Source: Pseudolactococcus laudensis
Lineage (GTDB): Bacteria; Bacillota; Bacilli; Lactobacillales; Streptococcaceae
Reading direction: 5' to 3'
Assembly: GCF_013449735.1 (NCBI RefSeq)
Contig: NZ_JACBNY010000008.1
Location: 33,091 to 97,090, forward strand
DNA length: 64,000 nucleotides
A program made the position numbers and the translations under genes. The notes under the pieces were generated by a model. That model did not search any database. It saw only the letters and a list, made by a program, of their open reading frames with translations, and was not told the origin of the DNA. Below are positions 50,348-60,975 of the stretch, one piece after another; within the stretch, counting starts at the first letter, position 1, and each line of letters starts with the position of its first letter.

Positions 50348-50425
50348 AAAATAAACTTAACCTTTTTCTAAATTAGCATCGCCGCTTTCACTTATTCGTG
50401 AAGTTTTTTACGACCGTTAAGCTTA

Positions 50426-50454
50426 ATTTTACATTATTTTGAAAACGATTTCAA
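50426..50454 (-). promoter_or_regulatory. FNT promoter with embedded cre
   Basis: TTGAAA (50454-50449), 17-base spacer, TAAAAT (50431-50426). cre TGAAAACGATTTCA at 50440-50453 (13 of 14). The part TTCAAAATAA-TAAAAT is shared with the pflA promoter. Confidence 0.75.
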
Positions 50455-50455
50455 G

Positions 50456-51133
50456 CTATTTTGTGATTATTTTCACACCATTATTCTCACTGCCTATGAT
50501 GACCGTTTTTGCCATATCTTTAAAGAGACCATGCTCGACAACCCCCACTGTTTCATCAAGTAACTTAATCAAACGAGCTGGGTCTTCTATTTTCTCTAGA
50601 TGTAAATCAATAATATGGTTACCCATATCCGTTATTAAACGTGCACCAGTCTCGTCCAGACGGAAAGTCGGTCGAAAACCGAGCTTATCAAATAATCGGA
50701 ATAACTGTCCACAGCCAAATGAGACAACTTCGACCGGTAGTGGAAAAGCACCTAGATGCTCGACCAATTTCGATTCATCCGCAATCCAAATATAGTCCTT
50801 ACTATAAGTTGCCACAATTTTTTCCATTAATAGTGCTGCACCGCCACCTTTGATACCATTTAAATCAAGGTCAACTTCATCTGCACCATCAATTGTCAAA
50901 TCTATCGCATCCACTTCATCAATATCTTTCAGCGGAATACCAAGTTCACGCGCTTGCGCATTAGTTACACTTGATGTCGTCACACCAACAATCTGAAGAT
51001 TTTCTTCTGCAACTCGACGGCCTAATTCCGCCACAAAAAATGCTGCTGTTGAACCCGTTCCTAATCCAACAACCATCCCATCTTTAACAAATTTCGCCGC
51101 CTCAATACCAACCAGTTTTTTTAGATTATTCAT
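50456..51133 (-). CDS. rpiA: Ribose-5-phosphate isomerase A
   Basis: 225 residues. [12 protein letters not shown] (about 22-33), TIDGADEVD (about 80) and [11 protein letters not shown] catalytic regions. Interconverts ribose-5-P and ribulose-5-P. The FNT promoter abuts its stop codon. Confidence 0.96.
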   Translation of the reverse strand: MNNLKKLVGIEAAKFVKDGMVVGLGTGSTAAFFVAELGRRVAEENLQIVGVTTSSVTNAQARELGIPLKDIDEVDAIDLTIDGADEVDLDLNGIKGGGAALLMEKIVATYSKDYIWIADESKLVEHLGAFPLPVEVVSFGCGQLFRLFDKLGFRPTFRLDETGARLITDMGNHIIDLHLEKIEDPARLIKLLDETVGVVEHGLFKDMAKTVIIGSENNGVKIITK

Positions 51134-51187
51134 AAATTTATTATAGCATTAAACACTACGCCATACTAGCCCAAACTGCTTTAAAAG

Positions 51188-51982
51188 TCATATCGGAATG
51201 GCCCAAGCATTTGCCGCTTTAATCATATTGGCAATATTGCTATACCCCAATTGATTGGCATAATCTAAGGCAGTTCTGCCACTGTTATCTCTAATATTTG
51301 GATTGGCACCATTTCTTAACAATTCAGCTACAATATCTTGGTAGACTTGCGAGCCATCCCGCAGACCAACAGCCTCAATCAGAGCTGTATATCCAAATTT
51401 ATTTTGGTAATCGATTGCCACGCGTTTATCAGCTAAGAGGCGTTTTACATTTTCAAGATGACCTTTTTCAGCAGCCGGTATCAAGGCATTGCCACCATAC
51501 CTATTATTGACTGTTTGGTCAGGCGTTGCATGAGTAAGGATATATGACAAAATCTCTGTTCTACCTTCTGCGCCAGCATATAGATAAGGACTATCTTGAA
51601 TGGTATCTTGTTGGTTAACATTAGCTCCTGCATCAATTAACAATTTAGCAATTGCTACTTGATTATTGTGAACAGCAATTAATAAAGGTGTTTCAGATTT
51701 TTCGTTGATTTCATCAATTTGGTAATCAGATGAGTTGAGAATTTCTTTTGTTTTTTCAATATCGCCTTCTGAGACAGCTTGAATTAGACTTCCTGGATTA
51801 AAAGTTTTTTGAATGTCTTTCTCTGGCTCTGACTTCTTTATAGTATCTGGTTCAATTCTTTTCTGTACTGAAGACTTTGAGGGCTTTATCGGGGTTGACG
51901 AAGCTTTACAACTGCCTAAAATTAAAACAGAAGTCAGTAAGGCGACTGGAAGCACTATCAGGTTTAATTTCGATTTTTTCAT
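51188..51982 (-). CDS. Ankyrin-repeat lipoprotein
   Basis: 264 residues. Lipoprotein signal with lipobox LGSC (Cys25), a Ser/Lys-rich linker, then five to six ankyrin repeats (for example TPLLIAVHNNQVAIAKLLID, TALIEAVGLRDG, GRTALDYANQLG). Outer-leaflet binding protein of unknown partner. Upstream of rpiA on the same strand. Confidence 0.85.
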   Translation of the reverse strand: MKKSKLNLIVLPVALLTSVLILGSCKASSTPIKPSKSSVQKRIEPDTIKKSEPEKDIQKTFNPGSLIQAVSEGDIEKTKEILNSSDYQIDEINEKSETPLLIAVHNNQVAIAKLLIDAGANVNQQDTIQDSPYLYAGAEGRTEILSYILTHATPDQTVNNRYGGNALIPAAEKGHLENVKRLLADKRVAIDYQNKFGYTALIEAVGLRDGSQVYQDIVAELLRNGANPNIRDNSGRTALDYANQLGYSNIANMIKAANAWAIPI

Positions 51983-52256
51983 TAGCTATCTACTTTCTAA
52001 TTTATATTATGATATATTATATCATCGACTATAAAATAATAGCCAATAGAATGACTTTTACACGACTTATCTTGCAAACAAAACTGAAGTAATCAGCATT
52101 TTTATAACGCCTGTGACTCAATATTTATCTCTTTTATTTGATTCATTCCTATAATAGCGACCACTAGCATTTACATTATTTTGATTTTGTAGTAAACTAT
52201 ATCTAGTATCCAAAACTAGATGCAACCTATACTAAGTATTAGAAAGAAAACTAATT

Positions 52257-52823
52257 ATGTCTGAACCATTAATTGAATGGGGAAAAGAAATCGAGACCGC
52301 TACCTTACCCCGCTGGGAAGAATTACCTGATATCGAGCTATATATGGATCAGGTCATCAGCTTGGTAGGCAAGTATTTGACGCCAATCTTACCCAAGCAA
52401 GAGCAAGCACTCCTTACTAAATCCATGGTTAATAACTATGTGAAATTGGAACTCATTCCTGCACCTGTTAAGAAAAAATACTCCCGGGTCCACTTGGCTT
52501 TCCTCATTGCCATTACCTTACTTAAACAAGTCTTGACCATTCCTGAAATTAAAACAGGTATCGTCTACCAAGGCCGTGTGAGTGGTACGCATGAAGCCTA
52601 CAACATTTTTTGTCATGCACTAGAAGAAACTTTAAATGTTGTTGGTAAACAGGTACAGGGCGTTAGCACTCCTGGCTTATTTTCAAAACAAATTTCACCA
52701 GAATATTTTATCGTGACAGCAGCAACATCTTCACTTGCCGCCAAATTACTCGCTCAAAAAAACATTGAACTTGTTGAAGGTTTAAGTATTATGGAAAATA
52801 AGGAGATTTCAAATGACATCTGA
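52257..52823 (+). CDS. DUF1836 family protein
   Basis: 188 residues with the DUF1836 pattern: LPRWEELPDIELYMDQV head, MVNNYVKLELIPAPVKKKYSR (given as MVNNYVKLELIP), a MerR-like DNA-binding look, then a helical half. Function unknown. Overlaps degV by 11 bases. Confidence 0.8.
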   Translation: MSEPLIEWGKEIETATLPRWEELPDIELYMDQVISLVGKYLTPILPKQEQALLTKSMVNNYVKLELIPAPVKKKYSRVHLAFLIAITLLKQVLTIPEIKTGIVYQGRVSGTHEAYNIFCHALEETLNVVGKQVQGVSTPGLFSKQISPEYFIVTAATSSLAAKLLAQKNIELVEGLSIMENKEISNDI

Positions 52824-53670
52824 AAAAATTGCAATTCTTGTCGACTCTGGTTGTGATGTGCCTGAAACAATTGCACAAGCTGATAACTTCTATGTTATTC
52901 CTCTCAAAATTATCTATAAAGATGCTGAGTATACAGATAAACTAGATATCACTGCTGAAGAAATCTACGATAGATTGCCTATCGAAATCCCTAAAACTTC
53001 TTTACCAGAAGGTGCCTATATTCAAAAAATCTTTGAACAAATCGTGGCTGATGGTTATGAAAAAGTATTAGCGATTACCATTTCAAGCGGCTTATCAGGA
53101 ACTTTTAACTCTGTCAGATTGGTGGCGCAAGATTTTCCAATGCTTGAAACCTTCATGTTTGATACAAAAAACATCGGGATTGGCGCTGGTGTCCATGCTA
53201 TTCGCGCAGCCGAATTAATTGCCTCTGGTTCAAGTTTTGACGCGATTACTAAAGTTCTTGCTAACGAAGTTAAAAATAGTAAAATCTTCTTCAGCGTTGC
53301 AACACTTGAATACCTCCAAAAAGGGGGGCGTATTGGCCTCGTCAGCTCTATTGTCGGCAATATGCTCAACCTCAATCCGATTATTTCTTGTAATGATGAC
53401 GGCATTTACTACACGGTTGCCAAATCACGTGGTCGTAAAAAAAGCCTTGAAAAATCAGTCAAATTAGTCAAAGCATTTGTCGGTAATCACCAAAAGGTTC
53501 GTTTATTTGTTGCTCACGGCAATGCAGCTAAAGAAGCCTTAATTTTAGTTGAAGCGCTTAAAGCAGCGATTCCACAAGCCATAGATGTCTTATATGGTCA
53601 AATTTCCCCCGCCCTTGTTGTTCACACCGGTCCAGGTTTGATTGGGATTGGCGCACAAATTTTGGATTAA
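52813..53670 (+). CDS. DegV family fatty-acid-binding protein
   Basis: 285 residues. LVDSGCDVP head, TSLPEGAY and TISSGLSGTFNSVR lipid-head motifs, EYLQKGGRIG signature. FakB-type proteins present fatty acid to the FakA kinase; which DegV subgroup this is cannot be told. Coupled to the DUF1836 gene. Confidence 0.9.
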   Translation: MTSEKIAILVDSGCDVPETIAQADNFYVIPLKIIYKDAEYTDKLDITAEEIYDRLPIEIPKTSLPEGAYIQKIFEQIVADGYEKVLAITISSGLSGTFNSVRLVAQDFPMLETFMFDTKNIGIGAGVHAIRAAELIASGSSFDAITKVLANEVKNSKIFFSVATLEYLQKGGRIGLVSSIVGNMLNLNPIISCNDDGIYYTVAKSRGRKKSLEKSVKLVKAFVGNHQKVRLFVAHGNAAKEALILVEALKAAIPQAIDVLYGQISPALVVHTGPGLIGIGAQILD

Positions 53671-53673
53671 ATG

Positions 53674-53697
53674 AAAAAAGCCTGTTCGGGCTTTTTT
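53674..53697. terminator. Terminator of degV
   Basis: AAAAAAGCC / GGCTTTTTT with a short loop. Its T-run overlaps the stop codon of the convergent small membrane gene. Confidence 0.85.
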
Positions 53698-53881
53698 ATT
53701 TGCTCTCGATAACGTTAGTCAAACTATCAATCGCCTCAATGATACCGCTTTTTTGGATACCATTTTTGATGACGAGTGACCCAATCCACATCATAAAAAG
53801 TAGATTCAAAATCCAAATGCCAATGATGATGACAAACCATAACACATTGACTGATAGCATATCTGCGCCTAAATTGTTCAT
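53696..53881 (-). CDS. Small single-TM protein
   Basis: 61 residues with one hydrophobic segment (about 11-34, VLWFVIIIGIWILNLLFMMW) and a short polar tail. AAGGAG ribosome site. Twelve bases after the HTH-SH3 gene and likely cotranscribed. Not recognised. Confidence 0.6.
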   Translation of the reverse strand: MNNLGADMLSVNVLWFVIIIGIWILNLLFMMWIGSLVIKNGIQKSGIIEAIDSLTNVIESK

Positions 53882-53893
53882 ATTTTTTTCTCC

Positions 53894-55107
53894 TTATTCA
53901 ATCCGTCCCATAAAAAGGGTCAAAAGCGGTGCATTATTTTCTGGGTTAATCATTCGAATATAACCCTTTGTGTTGTCAGATACAATATTGACAAGCACCC
54001 ATTTGGCACCATCTGCCTCGCCAAGATAACCATAGACAACATCGCCTTTGATAACATGTCCAACTACCTCAGCATTTACATCCGGTTTTGACCGTATAAA
54101 CAACTTATCAACCTCGACATAGAAAGGAAACTGTGCGAAACCATTGACTGTCCCATCATCTCGACGTATATTTTCAAGACGTTTACCAGATCTCTTATCG
54201 ATTCCGCCGATCCCTTGGACTTTCTCAATCTGCCAACCATCATATTTTAACGGTAATTGTTTCTCAGTAATATCTGCTACACTGTACGATGTGGGCTCAA
54301 CAATCTCGTTTTTTCTTGCCACCACTCAACATGGTATTGTCTATAACTAGCACCAGCATTCGTTCCGTAAAAAATACGTCGGTCATCGCTTGATGTCCCA
54401 TCAGGTGCTTTAACCAATGGTGGTACTAAAATAAGAGACATTTTCTGACCTTCAATCGCAGCTGAATTAGCACCAACAAAATAAACTTCATAATAATCAT
54501 TTTTCTTTTGAAGTAATTTATCTGGGTCTAACTTATATTGAGCATGCATTGAGCCACTCCAATATGTCCATTCATCATTTGTTTTGGCATTTTTTTGAAT
54601 GCTAGGAAACACCGTTGTATTGTTTTGATAATAGTCTTCTGGTCGATAAGCATAGAGTGTAAAACCTGAATCTTCTATCGCTTTTTCAAGTTTATCATCA
54701 GAATACTGTCCCTCAAATGAAGATAGGTCACCTTTTATTATCTGTCTATAACCAGTGTCATCACTAGTAGCAGTATCTTTTTTTGTACTGGAAACACTTT
54801 TTTTATCGAATACTGTTGAATGACTATCTGGCGTTTTAGATTGACTAGTCACAAGAACAATCAATACAATGATAACAATTGCCAAAAAAATACAACTTAC
54901 GGTCGCAATCACAACTTTTTGCATCTCACTTAGTGGTTTCTTTTTACCATCCCTAATGTACCTTTCAATTGTTGCACGTGTAACCCCTAATCTCCTTGAA
55001 GCATCCGCAATACTGTCGTAACTGACACCATCTATTATGATTGGTATCCGATTTCCTTTTTGGGAAGATGTTACATCAGATTCAACTTTATCTTTTCTTG
55101 TATTCAT
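53894..55107 (-). pseudogene. HTH-TM-SH3 surface protein gene with a frameshift at an A6 run
   Basis: N-terminal part (from ATG 55107): a short helix-turn-helix-like segment YDSIADASRRLGVTRATIERY (given as ASRRLGVTRATIERY, about 35-49), one membrane segment (about 63-88), and an extracellular domain. It runs out at 54277. The -1 frame from about 54325 continues smoothly with KNEIVEPTSYSVADITEK and an SH3-like domain (LFIRSKPDVNAEVVGHVIKG) to 53894. Joining needs one more A in the run at about 54308-54313 (A6 to A7), giving about 404 residues. Could be a true mutation, phase variation, slippage, or a homopolymer sequencing error. Confidence 0.75.
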
Positions 55108-55307
55108 AATTCGTTCCTAATTTAGTTTTTAAACATATTTTATCATAAAAAAAAGACAATTCCATACAAACTAACTAGCATTTTAAAGTACCAGCCAACT
55201 TGAGCACCCACAATTGCTGTTTTTCGTATTTTGCGTTAAAATAAGAAGATAACATAGCTTTTAAAAAAACAGCTATCATTTAGCCTCAAAATAGAAATAG
55301 GAACAAC

Positions 55308-56675
55308 ATGATCACAAAAGAATTTGATACAATCGCAGCCATCTCAACACCACTTGGTGAAGGGGCTATCGGCATCGTCCGGCTCTCAGGTAGTGATGCC
55401 ATTGCCATTGCTGATAAGGTTTTTACGGGAAAATCTCTGGCTAACTGCGACAGCCACACGCTCAACTATGGTCATATCACCAAAAGCACGCGCGTCCTCG
55501 ATGAAGTCATGGTCGGTGTCATGAAGGCGCCGAAAACTTTCACGCGCGAAGATGTCGTTGAGATCAACACCCACGGTGGCATTGCCGTCATGAACGAAAT
55601 CCTCCAACTCTTGCTCCGCAATGGCGCAAGAATGGCAGAACCCGGTGAATTTACCAAACGTGCCTTCTTAAATGGTCGGATGGATTTATCACAGGCTGAA
55701 GCTGTCATGGACATCATCCGTGCTAAAACGGATCAAGCAATGAATATCGCTGTTAAACAACTCGACGGTAGTCTATCAAACTTGATCAACAAAACGCGGC
55801 AAGAAATTCTCGAAACACTGGCACAAGTCGAAGTTAATATTGATTATCCAGAGTATGATGATGTCGAAGAAATGACGACAAGAATGCTGCGTGAAAAAAC
55901 AGCAGCCTTTCAAACACTGCTCGAAAATTTACTGAAAACGGCTAAACGGGGCAAAATACTCCGTGAAGGTCTGTCAACAGCTATCATCGGTCGACCAAAC
56001 GTTGGTAAATCAAGTCTACTTAACCACCTCTTGCGTGAAGAAAAGGCTATTGTTACAGACATCGCAGGCACCACGCGAGATGTCATTGAAGAATACGTCA
56101 ATATCAATGGTGTGCCTTTGAAACTTGTGGATACAGCTGGGATTCGTGAGACAGATGATATCGTGGAACGCATCGGTGTTGAACGCTCACACAAGGCGCT
56201 TGAAGAAGCAGACCTTGTCCTACTCGTCTTGAATGCTAATGAAGCTCTAACTGACCAAGACCGTCAACTATTAAAAATTAGCGAGGATAGCAACCGCATT
56301 GTCTTACTTAACAAGACAGACTTACCTGAAAATATCGAAACAGCTGATTTACCTGAAGATGTCATTAAGATTTCTGTTCTTGAAGATACCAACATTGACA
56401 AAATTGAAGCTAAAATTAATGAACTTTTCTTTGAAAATGCTGGTATCATCGAGCAAGATGCAACCTATTTATCCAACTCTCGTCACATTGCCTTAATCGA
56501 GCAAGCGCTTGAAGCTTTGAAGGCAGTAAATGACGGACTTGACGCAGGTATGCCTGTTGATTTAGTTCAAGTCGATATGACACGGACTTGGGAGATTCTA
56601 GGAGAAATTACAGGGGATGCTGCACCTGATGAGTTAATCACACAGTTGTTTAGCCAATTCTGTTTAGGAAAATAA
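55308..56675 (+). CDS. mnmE: tRNA modification GTPase MnmE
   Basis: 455 residues. With MnmG makes the cmnm5 group on wobble U34. N-terminal folate-binding domain, G1 [12 protein letters not shown] (about 226), [14 protein letters not shown], and C-terminal CLGK with the catalytic Cys. Confidence 0.97.
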   Translation: MITKEFDTIAAISTPLGEGAIGIVRLSGSDAIAIADKVFTGKSLANCDSHTLNYGHITKSTRVLDEVMVGVMKAPKTFTREDVVEINTHGGIAVMNEILQLLLRNGARMAEPGEFTKRAFLNGRMDLSQAEAVMDIIRAKTDQAMNIAVKQLDGSLSNLINKTRQEILETLAQVEVNIDYPEYDDVEEMTTRMLREKTAAFQTLLENLLKTAKRGKILREGLSTAIIGRPNVGKSSLLNHLLREEKAIVTDIAGTTRDVIEEYVNINGVPLKLVDTAGIRETDDIVERIGVERSHKALEEADLVLLVLNANEALTDQDRQLLKISEDSNRIVLLNKTDLPENIETADLPEDVIKISVLEDTNIDKIEAKINELFFENAGIIEQDATYLSNSRHIALIEQALEALKAVNDGLDAGMPVDLVQVDMTRTWEILGEITGDAAPDELITQLFSQFCLGK

Positions 56676-56701
56676 AAAAACGCCGTCGTTGGCGTTTTTT
56701 C
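56673..56701. terminator. Terminator of mnmE
   Basis: AAAAAACGCC / GGCGTTTTTT, loop GTCGTT; bidirectional between mnmE and the SDR gene. Confidence 0.88.
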
Positions 56702-57541
56702 TTATCTCTTTTTCAAAGCACGATTACCCAAGTAATTTAAGACTGTCATAAATAGTTTTTTAAAATCGCGTGGGCAACTACGTGCTAACCAGACCATAGC
56801 ACGGTCACTCAAGGTATTAAAATAGCGTCGTTTCGGTCGTGTATCCGTGGCAGCCTTATAGAAGACTTGTGCCAAATCCTCAGAGCTTGCACCACTTGTG
56901 TGTTCATTCGCTGTTAGTAAGGCTGAGACTTTGTCAACTAATGTTGTATAAACAGAATCCGTCTTTAAATTTTCTCTAGCATGTGCCAAGGCGATGTCGC
57001 TCCAAGCTGACTGTGTCCCTCCTGGTTGGATGACGAGGGAACGCACACCAAAGGGCGCGATTTCGATGTCAAGTGAGTCGCTCCATTGCTGTAAAGCTGC
57101 TTTTGTGGCGTGATAATAAGCGCCTAATGGCATGTAAACATCCCCACCAATCGATGAAATGTTGATAATTCGTCCTGATTTTTGTGCTCGTATGATAGGT
57201 AGCACAAGCTGTGCCAAATCGGCTGCACCAAAGAAATTAGTTTCAAACTGCCGTCTAGCATTGTCGAGTGATATATCTTCAACTGGTCCATACTCACCAT
57301 AACCTGCATTGTTAATCAGGACATCAATCCGCTTTTCTTGCTGAAAAATAGTATCAATAAAAGCTTGGTTAGACGTATGATCTGTAACGTCTAGTTTGAG
57401 GGCATGGATGTGCTCGGCATTAGGAATTTTCTCAACACGTCGCGCACCGCCGTAGACAATCCATCCCTCTTTCGCAAATAGTTCTGCTGCTGCAAATCCC
57501 ATGCCATTACTAGCGCCTGTAATGGCGACTACTTTTGTCAT
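56702..57541 (-). CDS. SDR-family oxidoreductase
   Basis: 279 residues, classical short-chain dehydrogenase: TGASNGMG (7-14), NNAG, catalytic SSIGG and YYHATK (about 155). C-terminal basic extension. Substrate unknown. Twenty-two bases after recG. Confidence 0.85.
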   Translation of the reverse strand: MTKVVAITGASNGMGFAAAELFAKEGWIVYGGARRVEKIPNAEHIHALKLDVTDHTSNQAFIDTIFQQEKRIDVLINNAGYGEYGPVEDISLDNARRQFETNFFGAADLAQLVLPIIRAQKSGRIINISSIGGDVYMPLGAYYHATKAALQQWSDSLDIEIAPFGVRSLVIQPGGTQSAWSDIALAHARENLKTDSVYTTLVDKVSALLTANEHTSGASSEDLAQVFYKAATDTRPKRRYFNTLSDRAMVWLARSCPRDFKKLFMTVLNYLGNRALKKR

Positions 57542-57563
57542 CTTTTTCTCCTCTATTTAGCTA

Positions 57564-59582
57564 CTAATCGAATCCCGCAACATCAGCTAAATCTGTCAGC
57601 ATCATCTGATAATTGGGATTTTCGCTCCAGTGGGCATCCTTGAAGATAGCCACTGCCTCTTGCCTCGCAACTTCTAAAATATTGTAATCATTGACAATGT
57701 CAGCAACCGAAAATTCTGGCAAGCCCGACTGGCGCGTCCCAAAGATTTCACCACTACCACGCAATTTGAGATCTTCTTCCGCTAAGACAAAACCATTTTG
57801 TGTTTCTGTCATGATTTGCATGCGACGCTTGCCAGTTTCCGATTTGGGATTGGCGACTAAAATTGTGTAAGATTTTTTCTCACCACGCCCGACACGGCCA
57901 CGTAATTGATGCAATTGTGATAATCCAAAGCGATCAGCATCAATAATTACCATGATCGTTGCATTGGGCACATTAACCCCGACTTCAATGACCGTTGTTG
58001 AGACTAAAACATCATATTTTTGCGCCTTAAAATCCGTCATGACCTGATCTTTTTCAGCATTCTTCATCTTGCCATGCAGTAATGCCACATTTGCTGTCAA
58101 ACCGAAAAATTCTTGCAACTCCATAAAAAGCTCCGTCGCATTTTTCAAGTCCAACGCTTCACTTTCTTCAATCAAAGGCGAAATAAAATATACCTGTGCC
58201 CCCTTTGTGACCTCATCAGCAATCCATGGCAAAATTTGCGGCGTTAATTGCTCATGCTTAACCCAACGTGTCGTAATCGGTTTTCGGCCAGCAGGCAGCT
58301 CGTCTATAATTGATACATCCATATCACCAAATGCTGTAATGGCAAGCGTTCGTGGAATTGGCGTTGCAGTCATCATCAACACATCTGGATTTTGCCCTTT
58401 CTCACGAAAGACCTTCCGTTGGTTAACACCGAAACGATGCTGTTCATCCGTAATCACAAGTCCCAGATTCTGATAATCTACCGCCTCCTGTATCAGCGCA
58501 TGCGTGCCCGTAATCATCTGAATGCGACCATTCTCAAGACCCTCCAACACTTCACGTCGCGCAGCAGCTTTCATCCCACTCGTCAGCAAGCCCACTGTCA
58601 GCTCAGGAAAGAGCGTCTGGAGGCTTTCATAGTGTTGGTGCGCTAGAATCTCCGTCGGAACCATCATAGCCGCCTGGTAGCCTGCTGTGACCGCTGCGTA
58701 CATAGCAAGACTCGCCACCACCGTCTTCCCACTCCCCACATCGCCCTGCAGCAAACGATTCATATGATAAGGACTCGCCATATCGGCCAAAATCTCACGT
58801 AAGGACTGGTCTTGCGCCTTTGTCAAATGGTAGGGCAGTTGATTGATTTTGTCAGCTAGTTGCGCAGCGTTGAACGTGATTGCTAAACCTTGTGTCAGAG
58901 ACTTTTCTTTATAGCGCAGAGCCTGTAATTTCATTTGGAAATAAAACAACTCCTCAAATTTCATGCGACGTAAGGCTTGCTGGTGTGCGATTTCATCAAT
59001 TGGAAAGTGCATATCGTGAACTGCAGTTTTCCGGTCAACCAAGCGATATTTCTGAATCAAATCATCAGGTAAATTCTCAGCGATTAACTCACCTACGCCC
59101 GTCTCAAAGATAGACTGCAATAGATTGACTAGAGCCGATTGTTTGACGCCTTGCATGACATGGTAGACCGGCTGGAAACTATTGTCAACCTGTGCTAAAA
59201 TTTTCATTCCTGTGATACTTAATTTCTTAGCATCCCATTTACCATAAATGGCTATCTCAGCATCCATGTCAACCTTATCCTGCAAATAAGGCTGATTAAA
59301 AAAGCTGACTGAAATGACAGCTTCATCTTGCTTGATTTTAAAGGTGAGACGATTACGACGCGCACCATAGTAACTGACATTAGGTGGCGTCACAACTCGA
59401 CCGACAATTGTTGTTTTTTCGCCATCGATCAATTCAAAAATAGACTTTGACGAGAAATCATCATAACGAAAAGGAAAGTATAGCAATAAATCTTGCACAG
59501 TAAAAATCCCCAGCTGATGATAACGCTCGGCAGATTTCGGTCCCACACCTTTTAAGAATTGAATTGAATCCGTTAGTTTCAT
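57564..59582 (-). CDS. recG: ATP-dependent DNA helicase RecG
   Basis: 672 residues. N-terminal wedge/OB domain, Walker A GDVGSGKTVVA, DEQHRFG, TATPIPRTL, and the RecG C-terminal QLRGRVGRG and GRGEKKSY region. Reverses stalled forks. Confidence 0.96.
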   Translation of the reverse strand: MKLTDSIQFLKGVGPKSAERYHQLGIFTVQDLLLYFPFRYDDFSSKSIFELIDGEKTTIVGRVVTPPNVSYYGARRNRLTFKIKQDEAVISVSFFNQPYLQDKVDMDAEIAIYGKWDAKKLSITGMKILAQVDNSFQPVYHVMQGVKQSALVNLLQSIFETGVGELIAENLPDDLIQKYRLVDRKTAVHDMHFPIDEIAHQQALRRMKFEELFYFQMKLQALRYKEKSLTQGLAITFNAAQLADKINQLPYHLTKAQDQSLREILADMASPYHMNRLLQGDVGSGKTVVASLAMYAAVTAGYQAAMMVPTEILAHQHYESLQTLFPELTVGLLTSGMKAAARREVLEGLENGRIQMITGTHALIQEAVDYQNLGLVITDEQHRFGVNQRKVFREKGQNPDVLMMTATPIPRTLAITAFGDMDVSIIDELPAGRKPITTRWVKHEQLTPQILPWIADEVTKGAQVYFISPLIEESEALDLKNATELFMELQEFFGLTANVALLHGKMKNAEKDQVMTDFKAQKYDVLVSTTVIEVGVNVPNATIMVIIDADRFGLSQLHQLRGRVGRGEKKSYTILVANPKSETGKRRMQIMTETQNGFVLAEEDLKLRGSGEIFGTRQSGLPEFSVADIVNDYNILEVARQEAVAIFKDAHWSENPNYQMMLTDLADVAGFD

Positions 59583-59594
59583 ATCTCTATTTTA

Positions 59595-60181
59595 TCATTT
59601 TAGACTTGGAAATACTTGTAAGACTTGCTTAACGGTCATTTCGGGTGATAGTTCGGTATTATTAATCTTCAGCGTCTGAACATCTGGAAAATGTTCCGCT
59701 AGTTGATAAGCTAGCGACTCTAACTGATACTTAACAACTGAATCTTCTAAATCTTGCATCGAAAATGCCAGATCTCGTTTAGAAGGTTTCGCAGCTAAGC
59801 GTTCTGAATGGCGATTGCGTTCGCGACGTTTAGCAATATCCGCTACCAATTCTATAAAATAGACAGACTCACCAGCATCTGAAAAATACTCGCGATATCA
59901 GAAAGAAAAGCCAAATCATCGACCGATGAGAAATCTATCATAACCGTGAAAATCATATGCTTGATTGGATTGGTTTCAATATTGTCAACAAAGGCGTGAA
60001 ATATCATCTTTCGCAAATCATCCGACAACTGAAAGGTCGTCGGTGTATAGCCCAGAAAATTAGCAAATAAATCAATTGTCTGATGATTATAAAGTAATTT
60101 CCCATCAAGCTGTTTTTCTAGTTCACGACCAACTGTCATTTTTCCTACCGCTTGCGCGCCAATTAAAACAATCAAACTCAT
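59595..60181 (-). pseudogene. P-loop nucleotide kinase-like gene, frameshifted
   Basis: From ATG 60181: SLIVLIGAQAVGKMTVGREL (Walker A GAQAVGKMT) and a helical body to about SSVDDLAFLS, then the frame drifts and stops at 59852. The next frame continues sensibly as YREYFSDAGESVYFIEL and then VADIAKRRERNRHSER to 59595. The junction is at about 59894-59900; a single missing base after CTTTCTGA would restore about 195 residues. Small ATP-dependent kinase of unknown substrate. Confidence 0.75.
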
Positions 60182-60236
60182 CCAAAATCCTCCTTAACAA
60201 AAGAGTGAGAAATTTGATTTCTCACTCTAAGTATTT

Positions 60237-60563
60237 TTATTGACCGTATAATTCTTGAAGTGGCTTAAAGACAATATCTTGTAAATCACTGGTAATGGTT
60301 TGCAAAGCTTGCTCTGTATTCAGCAACTCTGCCATAATTGGATTCGCTTGTAATTCAGCAAAAAGTGCCTGTGCTTCATTTTGTTGTTCTGCTTCTAAAA
60401 TTTGACCCATTTGCATTTTCGTTTGGATATCGATAAATTTCGCATACAAAGCACTAGCAGTTTCATCAGCCTTAACCGCAGCAAGTGCTGTAATAACTGC
60501 TTGATATTCAGGCAAAGCACGGAATTCGCGTTCTAATTGATTCATAGTATCATAAATGTTCAT
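60237..60563 (-). CDS. UPF0342 (YheA/YmcA) family protein
   Basis: 108 residues, all-helical. Head MNIYDTMNQLEREFRALPEY and tail DIVFKPLQELYG match the family. Function unknown. Confidence 0.82.
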   Translation of the reverse strand: MNIYDTMNQLEREFRALPEYQAVITALAAVKADETASALYAKFIDIQTKMQMGQILEAEQQNEAQALFAELQANPIMAELLNTEQALQTITSDLQDIVFKPLQELYGQ

Positions 60564-60595
60564 AAGAGTCTCCTTTTCGTATTTCTATTATACCA

Positions 60596-60622
60596 AAAAA
60601 GCGTACACCAATGCACGCTTTA
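60596..60622 (-). terminator. Terminator after zinc-ribbon gene
   Basis: AAAGCGTgC / GtACGCTTT with loop ATTGGT, then TTTTTT on the minus strand. Confidence 0.7.
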
Positions 60623-60627
60623 ATGTT

Positions 60628-60975
60628 TTAACCTTTTTTGACAACTGAGCCTTTCAGCCCAATAGCGCCAAAACCTTCAATTTTAGCATCAATGAAATGA
60701 CCATTCTTGCCATTCTCATTAATTCTGATATTTTTGGCTTTGGTCCCTTTTTTGATTGGCTTAGGCATACCTTTTACTGGCAAATCTTGAACGATAATCA
60801 CATCATCACCATCAGACAATTCAGTTCCAACTGAATCTAGTACGACAAATTTGTCACTTGCATTATCAATATCGGCTTGTGTAAATTCATTACCACATTC
60901 TGAACAGCCAAATGTTGTATCAGATAATTCATAAGTAAATTCACTGCCACAGTGTGGACATTTAGGTAAAGTCAT
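60628..60975 (-). CDS. YjdM/PhnA family zinc-ribbon protein
   Basis: 115 residues. Zinc ribbon CPHC...CSEC (residues 6-27) and a C-terminal barrel domain with GTKAKNIRI. Historically linked to phosphonate use but no phosphonate genes adjoin it. Confidence 0.85.
   Translation of the reverse strand: MTLPKCPHCGSEFTYELSDTTFGCSECGNEFTQADIDNASDKFVVLDSVGTELSDGDDVIIVQDLPVKGMPKPIKKGTKAKNIRINENGKNGHFIDAKIEGFGAIGLKGSVVKKG

Noticed and set aside
54300..54320. Canonical -1 frameshift heptamer A-AAA-AAC
   Set aside because: The heptamer is present but not in the required zero-frame register, so only single-site slippage or a missing base explains the join.
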